In this document: piece by piece, positions 38,682 through 46,863 of the stretch
How positions within the stretch are numbered: the stretch's first letter is position 1
How the letters are laid out: each line of letters begins with the position of its first letter
Source of the DNA: Bacillus pumilus
Lineage (GTDB): Bacteria; Bacillota; Bacilli; Bacillales; Bacillaceae
DNA length: 64,000 bases
NCBI RefSeq assembly: GCF_024498355.1
Contig: NZ_CP101833.1
Coordinates: 2,151,001-2,215,000 of the forward strand
Direction: 5' to 3'
The notes under the pieces: model-generated
Databases searched by the model: none
Seen by the model: the letters and a program-made list of their open reading frames with translations, nothing else
Told to the model about the DNA's origin: nothing
Position numbers and translations under genes: made by a program

Positions 38682-39779
38682 TTATTTGGCTCTTTTATAA
38701 AATGGTGTGGCGACGATTTTGGCTTTTAGACGTTTTTTACGAACTTGTACTTCCACCTCTGCCTGAAGCTGCGCCTCTGATGTTTCGATCAAAGCAAGCC
38801 CGATATTTTTCTTTAACGTTGGAGATTGTGTACCCGTTGTGACAATTCCAATCTGCTTCTCTCCTGAAAAGACCGGATAGTCTGTACGCGGAATCCCTTT
38901 ATCAATCATTTCAATGCCGACAAGCTTCCGCTTCGCTCCTTCTTCTTTTTGCTTTTTGAGCGCTTCTTTCCCAATAAAATTAGCTTCTTTATCCATTTTC
39001 ACAGCAAAACCAATCCCGCCCTCTAATGGGGAAATATCCTTTGTGAGCTCCTGACCATAAAGCGGAAGTCTTGCTTCAAATCTCAAGGTGTCACGTGCAC
39101 CGAGCCCGCACGGCATTAACCCTTTAGGCTGGCCCGCTTTTAATAAAGCCGACCAAATGTGAACGGCATCTTCTGACTGGCAGTAGATTTCAAAGCCGTC
39201 TTCTCCTGTGTAGCCAGTTCTTGAAACAAGCACCTCTTTTTGAGCGACCTCAGCTTGTGATAAAAACGTAAATGGCTTGAGAGATGTCACCTCTTCGTCC
39301 GCCACATCCTTGATGATGTCAGCAGCAAGAGGTCCTTGAAGTGCTAGCAAGGCGATTTGATCAGAGACGTTTTTGATCAATACGTCATCTTCACCTTGAT
39401 GCTTGAGCAGCCAATCCACATCTTTTTCGATATTTGATGCATTAATGACAAGCAAATAGTTGTTCTTTTCTTTTTGATAGACGAGCAGGTCATCCACAGT
39501 CCCGCCATCTTCATAACACATGGCTGTATATAGTGCCTTACCATCCGTCAGCTTAGACAGATCATTGGTTAATAGCTTTTGTAAAAAAGGAAGGGCATCT
39601 TGACCTTTGACTTCCACCTCACCCATGTGAGACACATCAAAAAGCCCTGCTTTTGTTCGAACAGCTTCATGTTCTTCTTTAATGGAAGAAAATTGGACAG
39701 GTAATTCCCAGCCCCCGAAGTCAATGGTTTTTGCGCCAAACGTTTCATACGCATGAAAAAGCGGTGTTCGTTTCAACAT
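38682..39779 (-). CDS. gcvT: Aminomethyltransferase (glycine cleavage T-protein)
   Basis: This 365-residue tetrahydrofolate enzyme releases ammonia from the aminomethyl-lipoyl intermediate and forms 5,10-methylene-THF. It has [33 protein letters not shown] with the catalytic-site Asp region, and [15 protein letters not shown] use the ATG 9 bases after GGGGG (MLKRTPLF); a TTG just before is also in frame. It is the first gene after the riboswitch terminator. Confidence 0.97.
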   Translation of the reverse strand: MLKRTPLFHAYETFGAKTIDFGGWELPVQFSSIKEEHEAVRTKAGLFDVSHMGEVEVKGQDALPFLQKLLTNDLSKLTDGKALYTAMCYEDGGTVDDLLVYQKEKNNYLLVINASNIEKDVDWLLKHQGEDDVLIKNVSDQIALLALQGPLAADIIKDVADEEVTSLKPFTFLSQAEVAQKEVLVSRTGYTGEDGFEIYCQSEDAVHIWSALLKAGQPKGLMPCGLGARDTLRFEARLPLYGQELTKDISPLEGGIGFAVKMDKEANFIGKEALKKQKEEGAKRKLVGIEMIDKGIPRTDYPVFSGEKQIGIVTTGTQSPTLKKNIGLALIETSEAQLQAEVEVQVRKKRLKAKIVATPFYKRAK

Positions 39780-39844
39780 CAATCGTTTCCCCCTTTTTTC
39801 TTACAGTGCAGATCACAAGCTGAATTTTCAGAAAAAATCACAGC

Positions 39845-39893
39845 AAAAAAGGACAGAGAGCTCCCTTTTTATCAAAAAGAAGTCTCTGTCCTT
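39845..39893 (-). terminator. Riboswitch-controlled terminator upstream of gcvT
   Basis: AAGGACAGAGA and TCTCTGTCCTT form an 11-bp stem with a long loop, followed by TTTTTT on the minus strand. The 5' arm abuts the second glycine aptamer, so ligand binding can favour the antiterminated state. Confidence 0.88.
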
Positions 39894-40083
39894 GCACCTG
39901 AAAGTTTACAGCACAACATCATTGTGCGTTTTCCCCTTTGGTGGTTTGCTAAAAAAACAATGAGCAAACACTCTCCAGAGTTGCGTCCGGTAAGAGTACT
40001 TTTGCCTGAGAGATTCACTGAATCAATTCAGCTTGCTCCTTCGGCGCCTGCCAGTGCAAAATAACCGCCAAGTCTCTCCCCAT
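39893..40083 (-). ncRNA. Tandem glycine riboswitch
   Basis: Minus-strand RNA has the gcvT motif twice. Aptamer 1 holds GGGGAGAGACTTGGCGG, GCCGAAGGAGCAAGC, CTCTCAGGCAAAAG and the distal CCGGACGCAACTCTGGAGAG. Aptamer 2 holds ACCACCAAAGGGGAAAACGC and CTTTCAGGTGCAAGGACAG. The two are joined by a short linker, as in cooperative glycine riboswitches. Glycine binding is expected to switch on the cleavage operon. Confidence 0.95.
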
Positions 40084-40342
40084 ACCATCATCCGCTCATA
40101 TTCTTCACATTTATTGGACATACTATCAAAATGAGTGACTTATTTTCTAGATCACTTACCAACATCCTACCATTAGAAATGGATCAAGAGCAACAGAAAA
40201 ATCATTAACATTTTTAAAATAAATGTTCAATATCGTTCGCTTTTATTGAAATATATAGTCTTTTAAAGATCTCTCAAAAAATGAAGCGTTTAAAAACAGA
40301 ACGATTTTATTATAAACCGACTAGGAAGGCAGGCGATGACCA
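40084..40342. other. Divergent promoter region between the glycine riboswitch and yqhH
   Basis: About 260 AT-rich bases hold the start of the gcv leader on one strand and the yqhH promoter on the other. TTTTATTATAAACC near 40307 could supply a -10 for yqhH. I see no gene here. Confidence 0.4.
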
Positions 40343-42013
40343 TTGAATATTCAAACGATTTTTGATCAGGAATGGGTAAGTGAATTTCAGCAGCGGCTTT
40401 CAGCAGACGGTCCCTGGGCGAACTGGGATATGTACCGATTAGCGACGCAGGTTCAGAAAGTCACGGCGATTGATTCATTCGAGGGTTTGCAAGCTCCTAC
40501 GCACCTACCTGACTTCACTCCTTTAAAGCACCAGCTCGAAGTAGCCAGAAGAGTCGTAGAAGAGATGAACGGGAAAGCCATTCTAGCAGATGAAGTGGGA
40601 CTTGGGAAAACTGTAGAAGCAGGGCTCATTATCAAAGAATACATGATTCGTGGACTTGCCAAAAAAATTCTCATTCTCGTCCCCGCCTCCCTTGTGTCTC
40701 AATGGGTGCAGGAGCTGCGGACGAAATTTTACATTGATGCTGTCGAACAAAAAAAAAGCTATGTGTGGGAGCAGTGTGACGTCGTAGTTTCCTCAATTGA
40801 TACAGCCAAAAGACAGCCGCATCGAGACACGATTTTATCTATCGCCTACGATATGGTCATTATTGATGAAGCACACAAACTGAAAAACAATAAAACGAAA
40901 AACTATGAATTTGTGAGAAATCTAAATAAGAAGTTCTGCCTCCTGCTTACAGCTACGCCTATTCAAAACCGAATCGGAGAAATTTTCAATCTCGTTTCCC
41001 TTCTGAAGCCAGGCCATCTTGGGAATGAACATCAGTTTAAAGATGTTTTTGCCAAAAAGGACTTGCAGCTTGAAGATCATGATCGATTGAAACAGCTAAT
41101 CAATAAAGTGATGATTCGTAACCGAAGAGAAGACACTGGCATCGAGTGGTCAAAACGGCATGTCAAGACGATTTCCATTCATTTCTCTCCGACAGAGCAG
41201 GCGTTATATGATGAAATCTGCAAGCTGAAAGAGAATCCAGCTTATACAAAGCACATGTTTTCAATCATGACCTTGGAACGGGAATGCTGCTCAAGCCGCG
41301 AGGCGGTCTATATGACGATTAAAAAAATGCAGGAAGAAGAAAAACACATTTTAGGATCTTCTGCCATTGCGCAAATCATGGAGAAAATCAACCAAGTCGA
41401 GCAAAATTCAAAGGCGCTGGAAGTCGTCAAACTCATTCAGCAGTTAAATGAGAAAGTGATTATTTTCACTGAATATCGTGCGACACAAATTTATTTACAA
41501 TGGTTTCTTCAGCAAAACGGCATTAGCTCGGTTCCTTTTCGAGGCGGCTTTAAGCGGAGCAAAAAAGACTGGATGAAAGATTTATTTAGAGAACGGGCTC
41601 AAGTATTAATTGCTACAGAAGCCGGCGGCGAAGGGATTAACCTTCAGTTTTGTAACCAGATCATCAACTACGACCTTCCGTGGAATCCGATGCGTCTAGA
41701 ACAGAGAATTGGACGTATCCACCGCCTTGGCCAAGAGCGGGATGTCCACATTTACAATATGGCAACGAACGGAACAGTCGAGGAACATATTCTAAAGCTT
41801 TTATATGAAAAAATTCAGCTGTTTGAAAACGTCATTGGCGATCTAGATGATATTTTAACGCGAATTGATATCCAAGATGCCGAAACAGAATTGCATCATA
41901 TACTCTTTCAGCACAAATCTGACGGAGACATGAAAAAGAAATTAACCCAGTTTGCTTCCTATTTAACAAAAGCACAAACACCGCTTTTAGAAAAAAGGCA
42001 GCAAGGCTCATAA
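40343..42013 (+). CDS. yqhH: SNF2-family DNA/RNA-dependent ATPase YqhH
   Basis: This 556-residue SNF2-type protein has helicase motifs in order: LADEVGLGKTVEAG (Walker A, near 85), LVPASLVSQW, VIIDEAHKLKN (DEAH), LLTATPIQNR, then IFTEYRATQIYLQWF, ATEAGGEGINLQF and RLEQRIGRIHRLGQ. It resembles the RapA/HepA group, but the cellular target is unknown. The start is TTG (NIQTIFDQEW follows). It is followed 14 bases later by yqhG, its constant neighbour. Confidence 0.94.
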   Translation: MNIQTIFDQEWVSEFQQRLSADGPWANWDMYRLATQVQKVTAIDSFEGLQAPTHLPDFTPLKHQLEVARRVVEEMNGKAILADEVGLGKTVEAGLIIKEYMIRGLAKKILILVPASLVSQWVQELRTKFYIDAVEQKKSYVWEQCDVVVSSIDTAKRQPHRDTILSIAYDMVIIDEAHKLKNNKTKNYEFVRNLNKKFCLLLTATPIQNRIGEIFNLVSLLKPGHLGNEHQFKDVFAKKDLQLEDHDRLKQLINKVMIRNRREDTGIEWSKRHVKTISIHFSPTEQALYDEICKLKENPAYTKHMFSIMTLERECCSSREAVYMTIKKMQEEEKHILGSSAIAQIMEKINQVEQNSKALEVVKLIQQLNEKVIIFTEYRATQIYLQWFLQQNGISSVPFRGGFKRSKKDWMKDLFRERAQVLIATEAGGEGINLQFCNQIINYDLPWNPMRLEQRIGRIHRLGQERDVHIYNMATNGTVEEHILKLLYEKIQLFENVIGDLDDILTRIDIQDAETELHHILFQHKSDGDMKKKLTQFASYLTKAQTPLLEKRQQGS

Positions 42014-42027
42014 AGGAGAGTTGATCA

Positions 42028-42825
42028 ATGGAGCAGCGTGACATTCATACATTTCTTCTCCGTTTCTTTCAGGCGAACCAATGCGACATATTAGAAGAAA
42101 GTGCAGGACATATGACAGTGCAGCTAACGATCGAAATGGATAAATTGATTATGAACCGACCTTTTTATTGGCACTGGCTCGAAAAAACGGGCGGTGTACC
42201 TGAGCCGCGGCAATTGACCTTAATCACCGATCAAAAAAAAGCCGGTGACACGGTCGAAGGTGAATTTGTCCACTTCGGCTCCCCTCGTTTATTTCAAATA
42301 TTCGAGGCTGTTAAGCAGCAAGGCCGATTTATCCGGCTCTACGAAAGAGTGAGACCGCTTAGCAACAACCAGATCGCGCTGGAACCATGGCTTGGTCTCA
42401 ATGTGAAAATATCCTACCTGGCAGACCGTAAAAAGGATAAGCTGCTGTCACTTGGGCTTCATCTGATACGAGGAGAAGTCATAGAACAATTTCAAGAAAA
42501 GCTCGAAGCCCGTGAGCTGTCGTCTCAAATTCCTGATTATTGCTTTACGATGAGTACAATGATTAAGCCAGAAAGCGGCGTCAAACGGCTCTATAGCCTG
42601 ATGGAGCGTTATGCCCATGAGGAGCCGGACGATTGGGCGGTGAGGGCTGTTCAAAAGTGGAAAGAAGACTCGGAACTTTTAAACCAATTTTATGAAGGGA
42701 CTTCAGACACATCTGTAGAATATGAAATAGAAAGACAAGCACTTAAAACTTTATACGAACCAAAAATCAGTCTTACGATTGAAAATGGCGGGCTTTTTTA
42801 CTTACAGCAAAAAAGAGGAGGTTGA
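42028..42825 (+). CDS. yqhG: YqhG protein, partner of YqhH
   Basis: This 265-residue soluble protein has no motif I can name. It contains FQANQCDILEESAGHMTVQL, NRPFYWHWLEKTGGVPEPRQ and FGSPRLFQIF, shared with B. subtilis YqhG as I remember it. It has GGAGAG 7 bases before the ATG. The tight spacing with yqhH suggests a joint function, perhaps as an adaptor for the ATPase (inference). Confidence 0.87.
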   Translation: MEQRDIHTFLLRFFQANQCDILEESAGHMTVQLTIEMDKLIMNRPFYWHWLEKTGGVPEPRQLTLITDQKKAGDTVEGEFVHFGSPRLFQIFEAVKQQGRFIRLYERVRPLSNNQIALEPWLGLNVKISYLADRKKDKLLSLGLHLIRGEVIEQFQEKLEARELSSQIPDYCFTMSTMIKPESGVKRLYSLMERYAHEEPDDWAVRAVQKWKEDSELLNQFYEGTSDTSVEYEIERQALKTLYEPKISLTIENGGLFYLQQKRGG

Positions 42826-43007
42826 CTCACGAGTCCCCTCCCCTTCATGTGACATACGATTTTCGATCAGTCAAAAGCAAAGTTTGTCTGTTTGTATTGG
42901 GCGGAAACATGACGCAAGCAACCTATGAGGTCTTACCACCTGTGTCTTTCCATTTAATGCGTTAAGTGCCTGAAATACACGATTCAGTATTTTAGGAGGG
43001 TATTTGT

Positions 43008-43172
43008 ATGGAAAAGAAAACGAAATTATTAGACAGTGAATGGGTTCAATTATTACGCGAAGCTCGCAAAGCAGGGCTAACAGTTGAAGAAGTCCGTCAT
43101 TTTCTCAAATCAAAGGAAAAGTCCTCTGAGTCTCCCCCTCTGGTAAGAAGTCATTCTATCAAACCTTTCTGA
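43008..43172 (+). CDS. sinI: SinI, antagonist of SinR (54 aa)
   Basis: Translation gives MEKKTKLLDSEWVQLLREAR, then KAGLTVEEVRHFLKSKEKSS and a short tail. The helical hook DSEWVQLLREARKAGLTVEE is the SinI dimerisation region that mimics the SinR C-terminus (SinR here has DSEWEKLVRDAMTSGVSKKQ). SinI binds SinR one to one and frees matrix genes. It has AGGAGGG 8 bases before the ATG. In B. subtilis its promoter depends on Spo0A~P; I see only degenerate 0A-like sequence upstream. Confidence 0.96.
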   Translation: MEKKTKLLDSEWVQLLREARKAGLTVEEVRHFLKSKEKSSESPPLVRSHSIKPF

Positions 43173-43178
43173 ATGTGC

Positions 43179-43184
43179 TATAAT
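43179..43184 (+). promoter_or_regulatory. Internal promoter of sinR (-10 TATAAT)
   Basis: A perfect TATAAT lies 7 bases after the sinI stop and about 22 bases before the sinR start. A weak -35 (TTCTATC region) lies within the end of sinI. This fits the constitutive sinR promoter known in B. subtilis. Confidence 0.6.
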
Positions 43185-43205
43185 ATCGAAAGGAAGGTGA
43201 TGACA

Positions 43206-43541
43206 TTGATTGGCCAGCGTATTAAACAATACCGCAATGAAAAAGGCTACTCACTATCAGAACTGGCCGAAAAGGCTGGGGTAGCGAAGTCTTATTTAAG
43301 CTCAATAGAAAGAAACTTGCAAACAAACCCCTCCATTCAATTTCTTGAAAAAATCTCCGCCGTTCTGGACGTCTCGGTTCATACACTGTTACACGAAAAA
43401 GATGAAACCGAATACGATGGTCAATTAGATAGTGAATGGGAAAAACTAGTTCGAGATGCAATGACATCAGGGGTTTCGAAAAAGCAATTTCGTGAATTTT
43501 TAGATTATCAAATCTGGAAAAAACAGCAAGAAGAGGAGTAA
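43206..43541 (+). CDS. sinR: Biofilm master repressor SinR
   Basis: This 111-residue Xre-family regulator has an N-terminal helix-turn-helix (5-60: SLSELAEKAGVAKSYLSSIE) and a C-terminal SinI-interaction domain (74-111). I use the TTG that gives MIGQRIKQYRNEKG, because AGGTGAT lies 7 bases upstream and the length then equals B. subtilis SinR. Two upstream ATGs lack a ribosome site. It represses tapA-sipW-tasA and eps. Confidence 0.97.
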   Translation: MIGQRIKQYRNEKGYSLSELAEKAGVAKSYLSSIERNLQTNPSIQFLEKISAVLDVSVHTLLHEKDETEYDGQLDSEWEKLVRDAMTSGVSKKQFREFLDYQIWKKQQEEE

Positions 43542-43609
43542 AGCGCACGTTTTAGCGCATACTCCTCCAATTGCTATGCAGAGCTTATATATCAGTCTAA
43601 AGACTGGAT

Positions 43610-44410
43610 TTATTTTTTATCTTCGCTGTGTGCTTTTTCGTTTTCTTTCACGTAGCCTTTTTCATCCGTATGCTTTTTGGGATTGATCGTTAAACCATTC
43701 CACTGAGTCGCTTCGAAGGAAAGATCAATTTGAATCGCATCGCCTTGGTATTTATTTTGGATATAGTGACCAGCTTTATCCTTCGTCTGGTCATTGACAA
43801 ATTCAATGATCATTTCCATTTTATCGTAATCAAACGGATTCTTTGGAATGCCGTCATACTCTGGAGCCACTGTTCCATCAACGGTTGCTACATTAATTTT
43901 ACCACTTTCATGTAAAAACTTCTCATCGACGGCATGACGAAGCTTTTCAAATGCGGTCTGATCCTGTTTTGACGTTAATTGATGCAGGTCAAGCAGGTTT
44001 GCATGGTCTAAAATAATATTTTTCGGATAACCATTTCCACCTTCGGCTCCAACCGTAAGAACACTCACCTGAAACTGGCTGAGGAATTCTTCAGCTGTAT
44101 TCTTACCGCCATTCTTCGCAGAAGTTCCATCTTTAAACTGGCTATAATCAAGACTCATCAGCACTTGATTAATCGCAAGCGACCCCTTATTTTCAAAATT
44201 AAATTCTTTCTTTATTCGGTCACCAGGTTTTAAGTTCGCAAGGTTGATGGCGCCAGAGTTCTCTTTTGCAGATAAATTCAGCTCTCCTGTCGAGTAGACC
44301 GCGTTTGCCTTTTCTACATCATTAAATGCCGCCCAAGTTCCCCCGCCGATTAGAGCAAGGCCTAATGCCCCTGATAATACACCTAAACGAATTGATTTTT
44401 TGATAGCCAT
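43610..44410 (-). CDS. tasA: Biofilm amyloid fibre protein TasA
   Basis: This 266-residue secreted protein forms the main protein fibre of the biofilm matrix. The signal peptide (1-27, ending GGGTWA) is followed by AFNDVEKANAVYSTGELNLSA, the site cut by SipW. The mature domain has LKPGDRIKKEFNFENKGSLA and ends in a very charged tail (KHTDEKGYVKENEKAHSEDKK). It has an ATG start with GGGGG. It is the last gene of tapA-sipW-tasA. Confidence 0.97.
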   Translation of the reverse strand: MAIKKSIRLGVLSGALGLALIGGGTWAAFNDVEKANAVYSTGELNLSAKENSGAINLANLKPGDRIKKEFNFENKGSLAINQVLMSLDYSQFKDGTSAKNGGKNTAEEFLSQFQVSVLTVGAEGGNGYPKNIILDHANLLDLHQLTSKQDQTAFEKLRHAVDEKFLHESGKINVATVDGTVAPEYDGIPKNPFDYDKMEMIIEFVNDQTKDKAGHYIQNKYQGDAIQIDLSFEATQWNGLTINPKKHTDEKGYVKENEKAHSEDKK

Positions 44411-44441
44411 GAATAAACCCCCTAATAAATTGTTTTATTGA

Positions 44442-44455
44442 AACCTAATTAGGTT
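44442..44455. promoter_or_regulatory. 14-bp palindrome between sipW and tasA
   Basis: AACCTAATTAGGTT is a perfect palindrome, about 30 bases upstream of the tasA start. It could form a small hairpin at the head of a processed tasA transcript or be a protein site. The function is unknown. Confidence 0.35.
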
Positions 44456-44467
44456 ACAAACGAAAAT

Positions 44468-45040
44468 TTATGCTTGTTTCTCTGACATATGTAAATCAGC
44501 CGTGTGTCTTCGATGTTTCGCAGCGCCCACAAAATGAATTGTTGAATAAACGAGCAGCATCACACCTGGTATAATCAGCAGCAAAGCGGTTCCAGCCGAG
44601 GTCCCGGCATACGAAAGAAACTTTCCTGCATAAGGGATGTTCATTCCCGTATACTGCGCAACCACTTGATCCGCTTTTACCAGCGTGCCGTCTTGATACA
44701 TATTGTGGTCTCCTTTTGTCTCAAAGGCTTTATTTGTTCCATTTCCTTTTACCCCAACAATTCGGTGAGTCACAAAGGACTTGTCTTGCTTCGTTTGAAA
44801 AGTGATAATATCCCCTTTTTTGAGCGTATCAGGTGAGGTCACATGTTGTACTACAATCAGCGACCCAGCCGAAAATTCCGGTTCCATTGAGCCAGATAAT
44901 ACTTGCTTGAATTGATAACCGAAAATCTGAGGATCTCCACCTGTTGTTCTTGATGACAACACAACAATAATACATGCAATCATCATCGTGAAAACCGTTG
45001 CGTAAAGAATACTGCCAGACATTTTCATCCATTTTTTCAT
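44468..45040 (-). CDS. sipW: Signal peptidase SipW (ER type)
   Basis: This 190-residue signal peptidase I processes TapA and TasA. An N-terminal membrane anchor (about 8-29) is followed by the catalytic serine S51 in VLSGSMEPEFSAGS. Box D has THRIVGV with H92 in place of the lysine of bacterial enzymes, which marks the ER/archaeal type. A C-terminal membrane segment (about 150-172) precedes a basic tail. It has an ATG start 51 bases after tapA. Confidence 0.97.
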   Translation of the reverse strand: MKKWMKMSGSILYATVFTMMIACIIVVLSSRTTGGDPQIFGYQFKQVLSGSMEPEFSAGSLIVVQHVTSPDTLKKGDIITFQTKQDKSFVTHRIVGVKGNGTNKAFETKGDHNMYQDGTLVKADQVVAQYTGMNIPYAGKFLSYAGTSAGTALLLIIPGVMLLVYSTIHFVGAAKHRRHTADLHMSEKQA

Positions 45041-45091
45041 GTCTCTTCTCCCCTTTTCATATCATTTTTTTCATTCAGCAGACAGCTCCAT

Positions 45092-45619
45092 TTAAGATAT
45101 CTTTTCTTGACAGCTTGAGAGCTGCATATGTTTAGACCAAAAGAATGTTTTTTCAGATGCACCAATTCCATTAGGAAAATAGATTTTAAATGCATAGATT
45201 CCATTCGTTTTTGCTTTATCTGTTGTGACAGTCGTCGTTTCTTCTGATGAAAGGTGTTGTATAGAGCCCTTTTCAAGAATATGACCATCCTGTAATGGTT
45301 TCTGATCACTTTCTACTTTGTGTAATTCCCACTTCCATTCAGAGTGCGCTATGGGTTGTCCAATATTTTTTAATGTCATGCTCAGCTTTTGAGGCGCACA
45401 GACTGTTCCTTCGATCATCGTTTGATCTATGAGCTTTAAATCACTTTTATCCCATTTCTTTGGCTGACAATGCTGATCTGTCTGTTCAAAATCTTCACAC
45501 GTGTTCATCACAAAATTTGTATGCTCGACATCGTTAAAAGAAGCGTTAGTAGATGTGATAAGAAGAGACGTGAAAATTAAACAAATGGAACTAAAGAGTA
45601 CAAAGAGCGACTGTTTCAT
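45092..45619 (-). CDS. tapA: TasA anchoring/assembly protein TapA
   Basis: This 175-residue secreted protein has a signal peptide (1-26) and mature start SFNDVEHTNFVMNTCEDFEQ. The cysteine-bearing segments NTCEDFEQTDQHCQPKKWDKSD and IEGTVCAPQKLSMTLKNIGQ resemble B. subtilis TapA. It nucleates TasA fibres. It is clearly shorter than the 253 residues I remember for B. subtilis, lacking most of the C-terminal region. It has an ATG start with GGAGTTGG-type ribosome site. SinR operator pairs flank its promoter. Confidence 0.93.
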   Translation of the reverse strand: MKQSLFVLFSSICLIFTSLLITSTNASFNDVEHTNFVMNTCEDFEQTDQHCQPKKWDKSDLKLIDQTMIEGTVCAPQKLSMTLKNIGQPIAHSEWKWELHKVESDQKPLQDGHILEKGSIQHLSSEETTTVTTDKAKTNGIYAFKIYFPNGIGASEKTFFWSKHMQLSSCQEKIS

Positions 45620-45643
45620 ATTCTTCCAACTCCTTGAACGATT

Positions 45644-45659
45644 GTTCTTTAAAGAGAAC
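45644..45659. promoter_or_regulatory. SinR operator pair at the tapA start
   Basis: GTTCTTT, two bases and AGAGAAC form inverted matches to the SinR consensus GTTCTYT. They lie just downstream of the -10, where bound SinR would block transcription. Confidence 0.8.
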
Positions 45660-45669
45660 GATTACATTT

Positions 45670-45697
45670 AGTATAAGGAAATACCTATAAAACCCAA
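45670..45697 (-). promoter_or_regulatory. Probable sigma-A promoter of tapA-sipW-tasA
   Basis: On the minus strand TATACT serves as -10, with a weak -35 TTGGGT 16 bases upstream. The SinR sites lie on both sides. Confidence 0.5.
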
Positions 45698-45718
45698 AAC
45701 GTCAAATTAGTCCATTTT

Positions 45719-45734
45719 GTTCTTAAACAAGAAC
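45719..45734. promoter_or_regulatory. Second SinR operator-like inverted repeat
   Basis: GTTCTTA and CAAGAAC arms form GTTCTTAAACAAGAAC, upstream of the tapA promoter. It has one departure from GTTCTYT in each arm. It could allow SinR looping across the promoter. Confidence 0.5.
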
Positions 45735-45870
45735 TCTTCCGAGAAAATTCTTCCATTTTCTCATTCTTTCGCCATATTCTATATTTTTTTTCTGTGACAT
45801 TTGTACTTCTTAAAAATTTACATAAAAGTGTAGGATTTGGTCAGGATAATAACTGATGAGGTGATGTTAA

Positions 45871-46197
45871 GTGAAATATAGAAAAATCATGATCATGCTC
45901 AGTTTACTGTTGGGTCCTGTCATACAAGACGCCAAACCTGCAGATGCGAGAGGATTCACTACTGCCGCAGATCAATGGGAAACAAGAGCTGTCAAAGAAG
46001 CAAAGAAAAGATATCCGTTAGCACAAGTCTTATTTAAACAAAAAGTATGGGACAGGCACCGGGAAAAAGAATCTGTGAAACAGTATCATATTACGTTAAA
46101 AGATCATGCCAAAGAATTTGGGGTATTTGTCACCATTTCCTATAACCCTTACTCAAACAAGGTCAATAAAGTCATTGTCGTTGAAGAATACAGCTAA
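45871..46197 (+). CDS. yqzG: Secreted protein YqzG
   Basis: This 108-residue protein has a signal peptide (about 1-27: MIMLSLLLGPVIQDAKPADA) and a mature region with AVKEAKKRYPLAQVLFKQKVWDR and a C-terminal beta-rich half. It resembles B. subtilis YqzG by position and length and has a DUF3889-like pattern. No known function. The GTG start follows GAGGTGATG. It is divergent from tapA and convergent with yqzE. Confidence 0.85.
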   Translation: MKYRKIMIMLSLLLGPVIQDAKPADARGFTTAADQWETRAVKEAKKRYPLAQVLFKQKVWDRHREKESVKQYHITLKDHAKEFGVFVTISYNPYSNKVNKVIVVEEYS

Positions 46198-46205
46198 AGC
46201 GGCAC

Positions 46206-46232
46206 AAAAAAACCGCCTGCTGGCGGCTTTTT
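46206..46232. terminator. Bidirectional terminator between yqzG and yqzE
   Basis: CCGCC and GGCGG pair around TGCT, with A-run and T-run on the two sides. It ends yqzG and the comG-yqzE transcript. Confidence 0.75.
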
Positions 46233-46419
46233 ACTTTTGTCGATGTCGTTTTTTTAGCATCATTGAAAAGCCAAACGGCAGAACACCAAATAAGCGCTGT
46301 GAAAATGGCGGTTTTGTTTCCATCTTTTCTTGTTTATGTTCCTTCCGTTCGTCACGTGGTGTATTCATATATTTAATGATTTCCTGTGTCATATATTTTA
46401 CATAGTCATTTGTTTTCAA
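46231..46419 (-). CDS. yqzE: Small protein YqzE
   Basis: This 62-residue basic protein begins [20 protein letters not shown] and has a hydrophobic patch ([13 protein letters not shown]) before KKRHRQK. It matches B. subtilis YqzE, which follows comGG. The function is unknown. The TTG start lies 9 bases after GAGGTG. It may be the last gene of the comG transcript. Confidence 0.85.
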   Translation of the reverse strand: MKTNDYVKYMTQEIIKYMNTPRDERKEHKQEKMETKPPFSQRLFGVLPFGFSMMLKKRHRQK

Positions 46420-46479
46420 CGAACATTCACCTCTTCTTCCTTAAAGTGTTACCAGGAAGAGTGTGATTTTATACACTGG

Positions 46480-46863
46480 CTAATCAGGGATTGTCCATTT
46501 CATAATTTCACCGGTCTTCCCATCCATCACCAATTCCCGCTCATCTGCTAAACCATCCTTTGTTTTAACGCCGACCAGCATGTGGACATGTTTTTTCTTT
46601 TGATCGCACCCGATCTGTTTCAATGTCACACGTCCTTCTTCAGTGTCCACATGAGTATTCGGCTGATCACAAATACGATTTAATTTGCTTGCAGCCTCAC
46701 TTACACCCATTCTAAATAGCTGCTGTTTTTTATAAAAGGAAATCGTCAGCTCTGCACTTTTCAGCTCATTTTGAAACCCAATCGTCATCGAGCCTAGGAT
46801 CAAAAGGAAGAAAAGAATCGTAGCAAGTACGTGCGGATAGATAAACCCTTCTTCACTTTTCAC
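46480..46863 (-). CDS. comGG: Competence pseudopilin ComGG
   Basis: This 127-residue minor pseudopilin has a short leader and EGFIYPHVLATILFFLLILGSM as its hydrophobic N-terminal helix. The family start GF is present but the Glu+5 is missing, as in known ComGG. The rest is a small periplasm-facing domain with two cysteines. The GTG start overlaps the comGF stop (GTGA). It is part of the DNA-uptake pseudopilus. Confidence 0.92.
   Translation of the reverse strand: MKSEEGFIYPHVLATILFFLLILGSMTIGFQNELKSAELTISFYKKQQLFRMGVSEAASKLNRICDQPNTHVDTEEGRVTLKQIGCDQKKKHVHMLVGVKTKDGLADERELVMDGKTGEIMKWTIPD

Noticed and set aside
43585..43609. Possible terminator CAGTCTAAAGACTG between sinR and tasA
   Set aside because: The stem is only 5-7 bp with almost no loop, and the T-run is interrupted. 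I cannot support it as a terminator for either gene.
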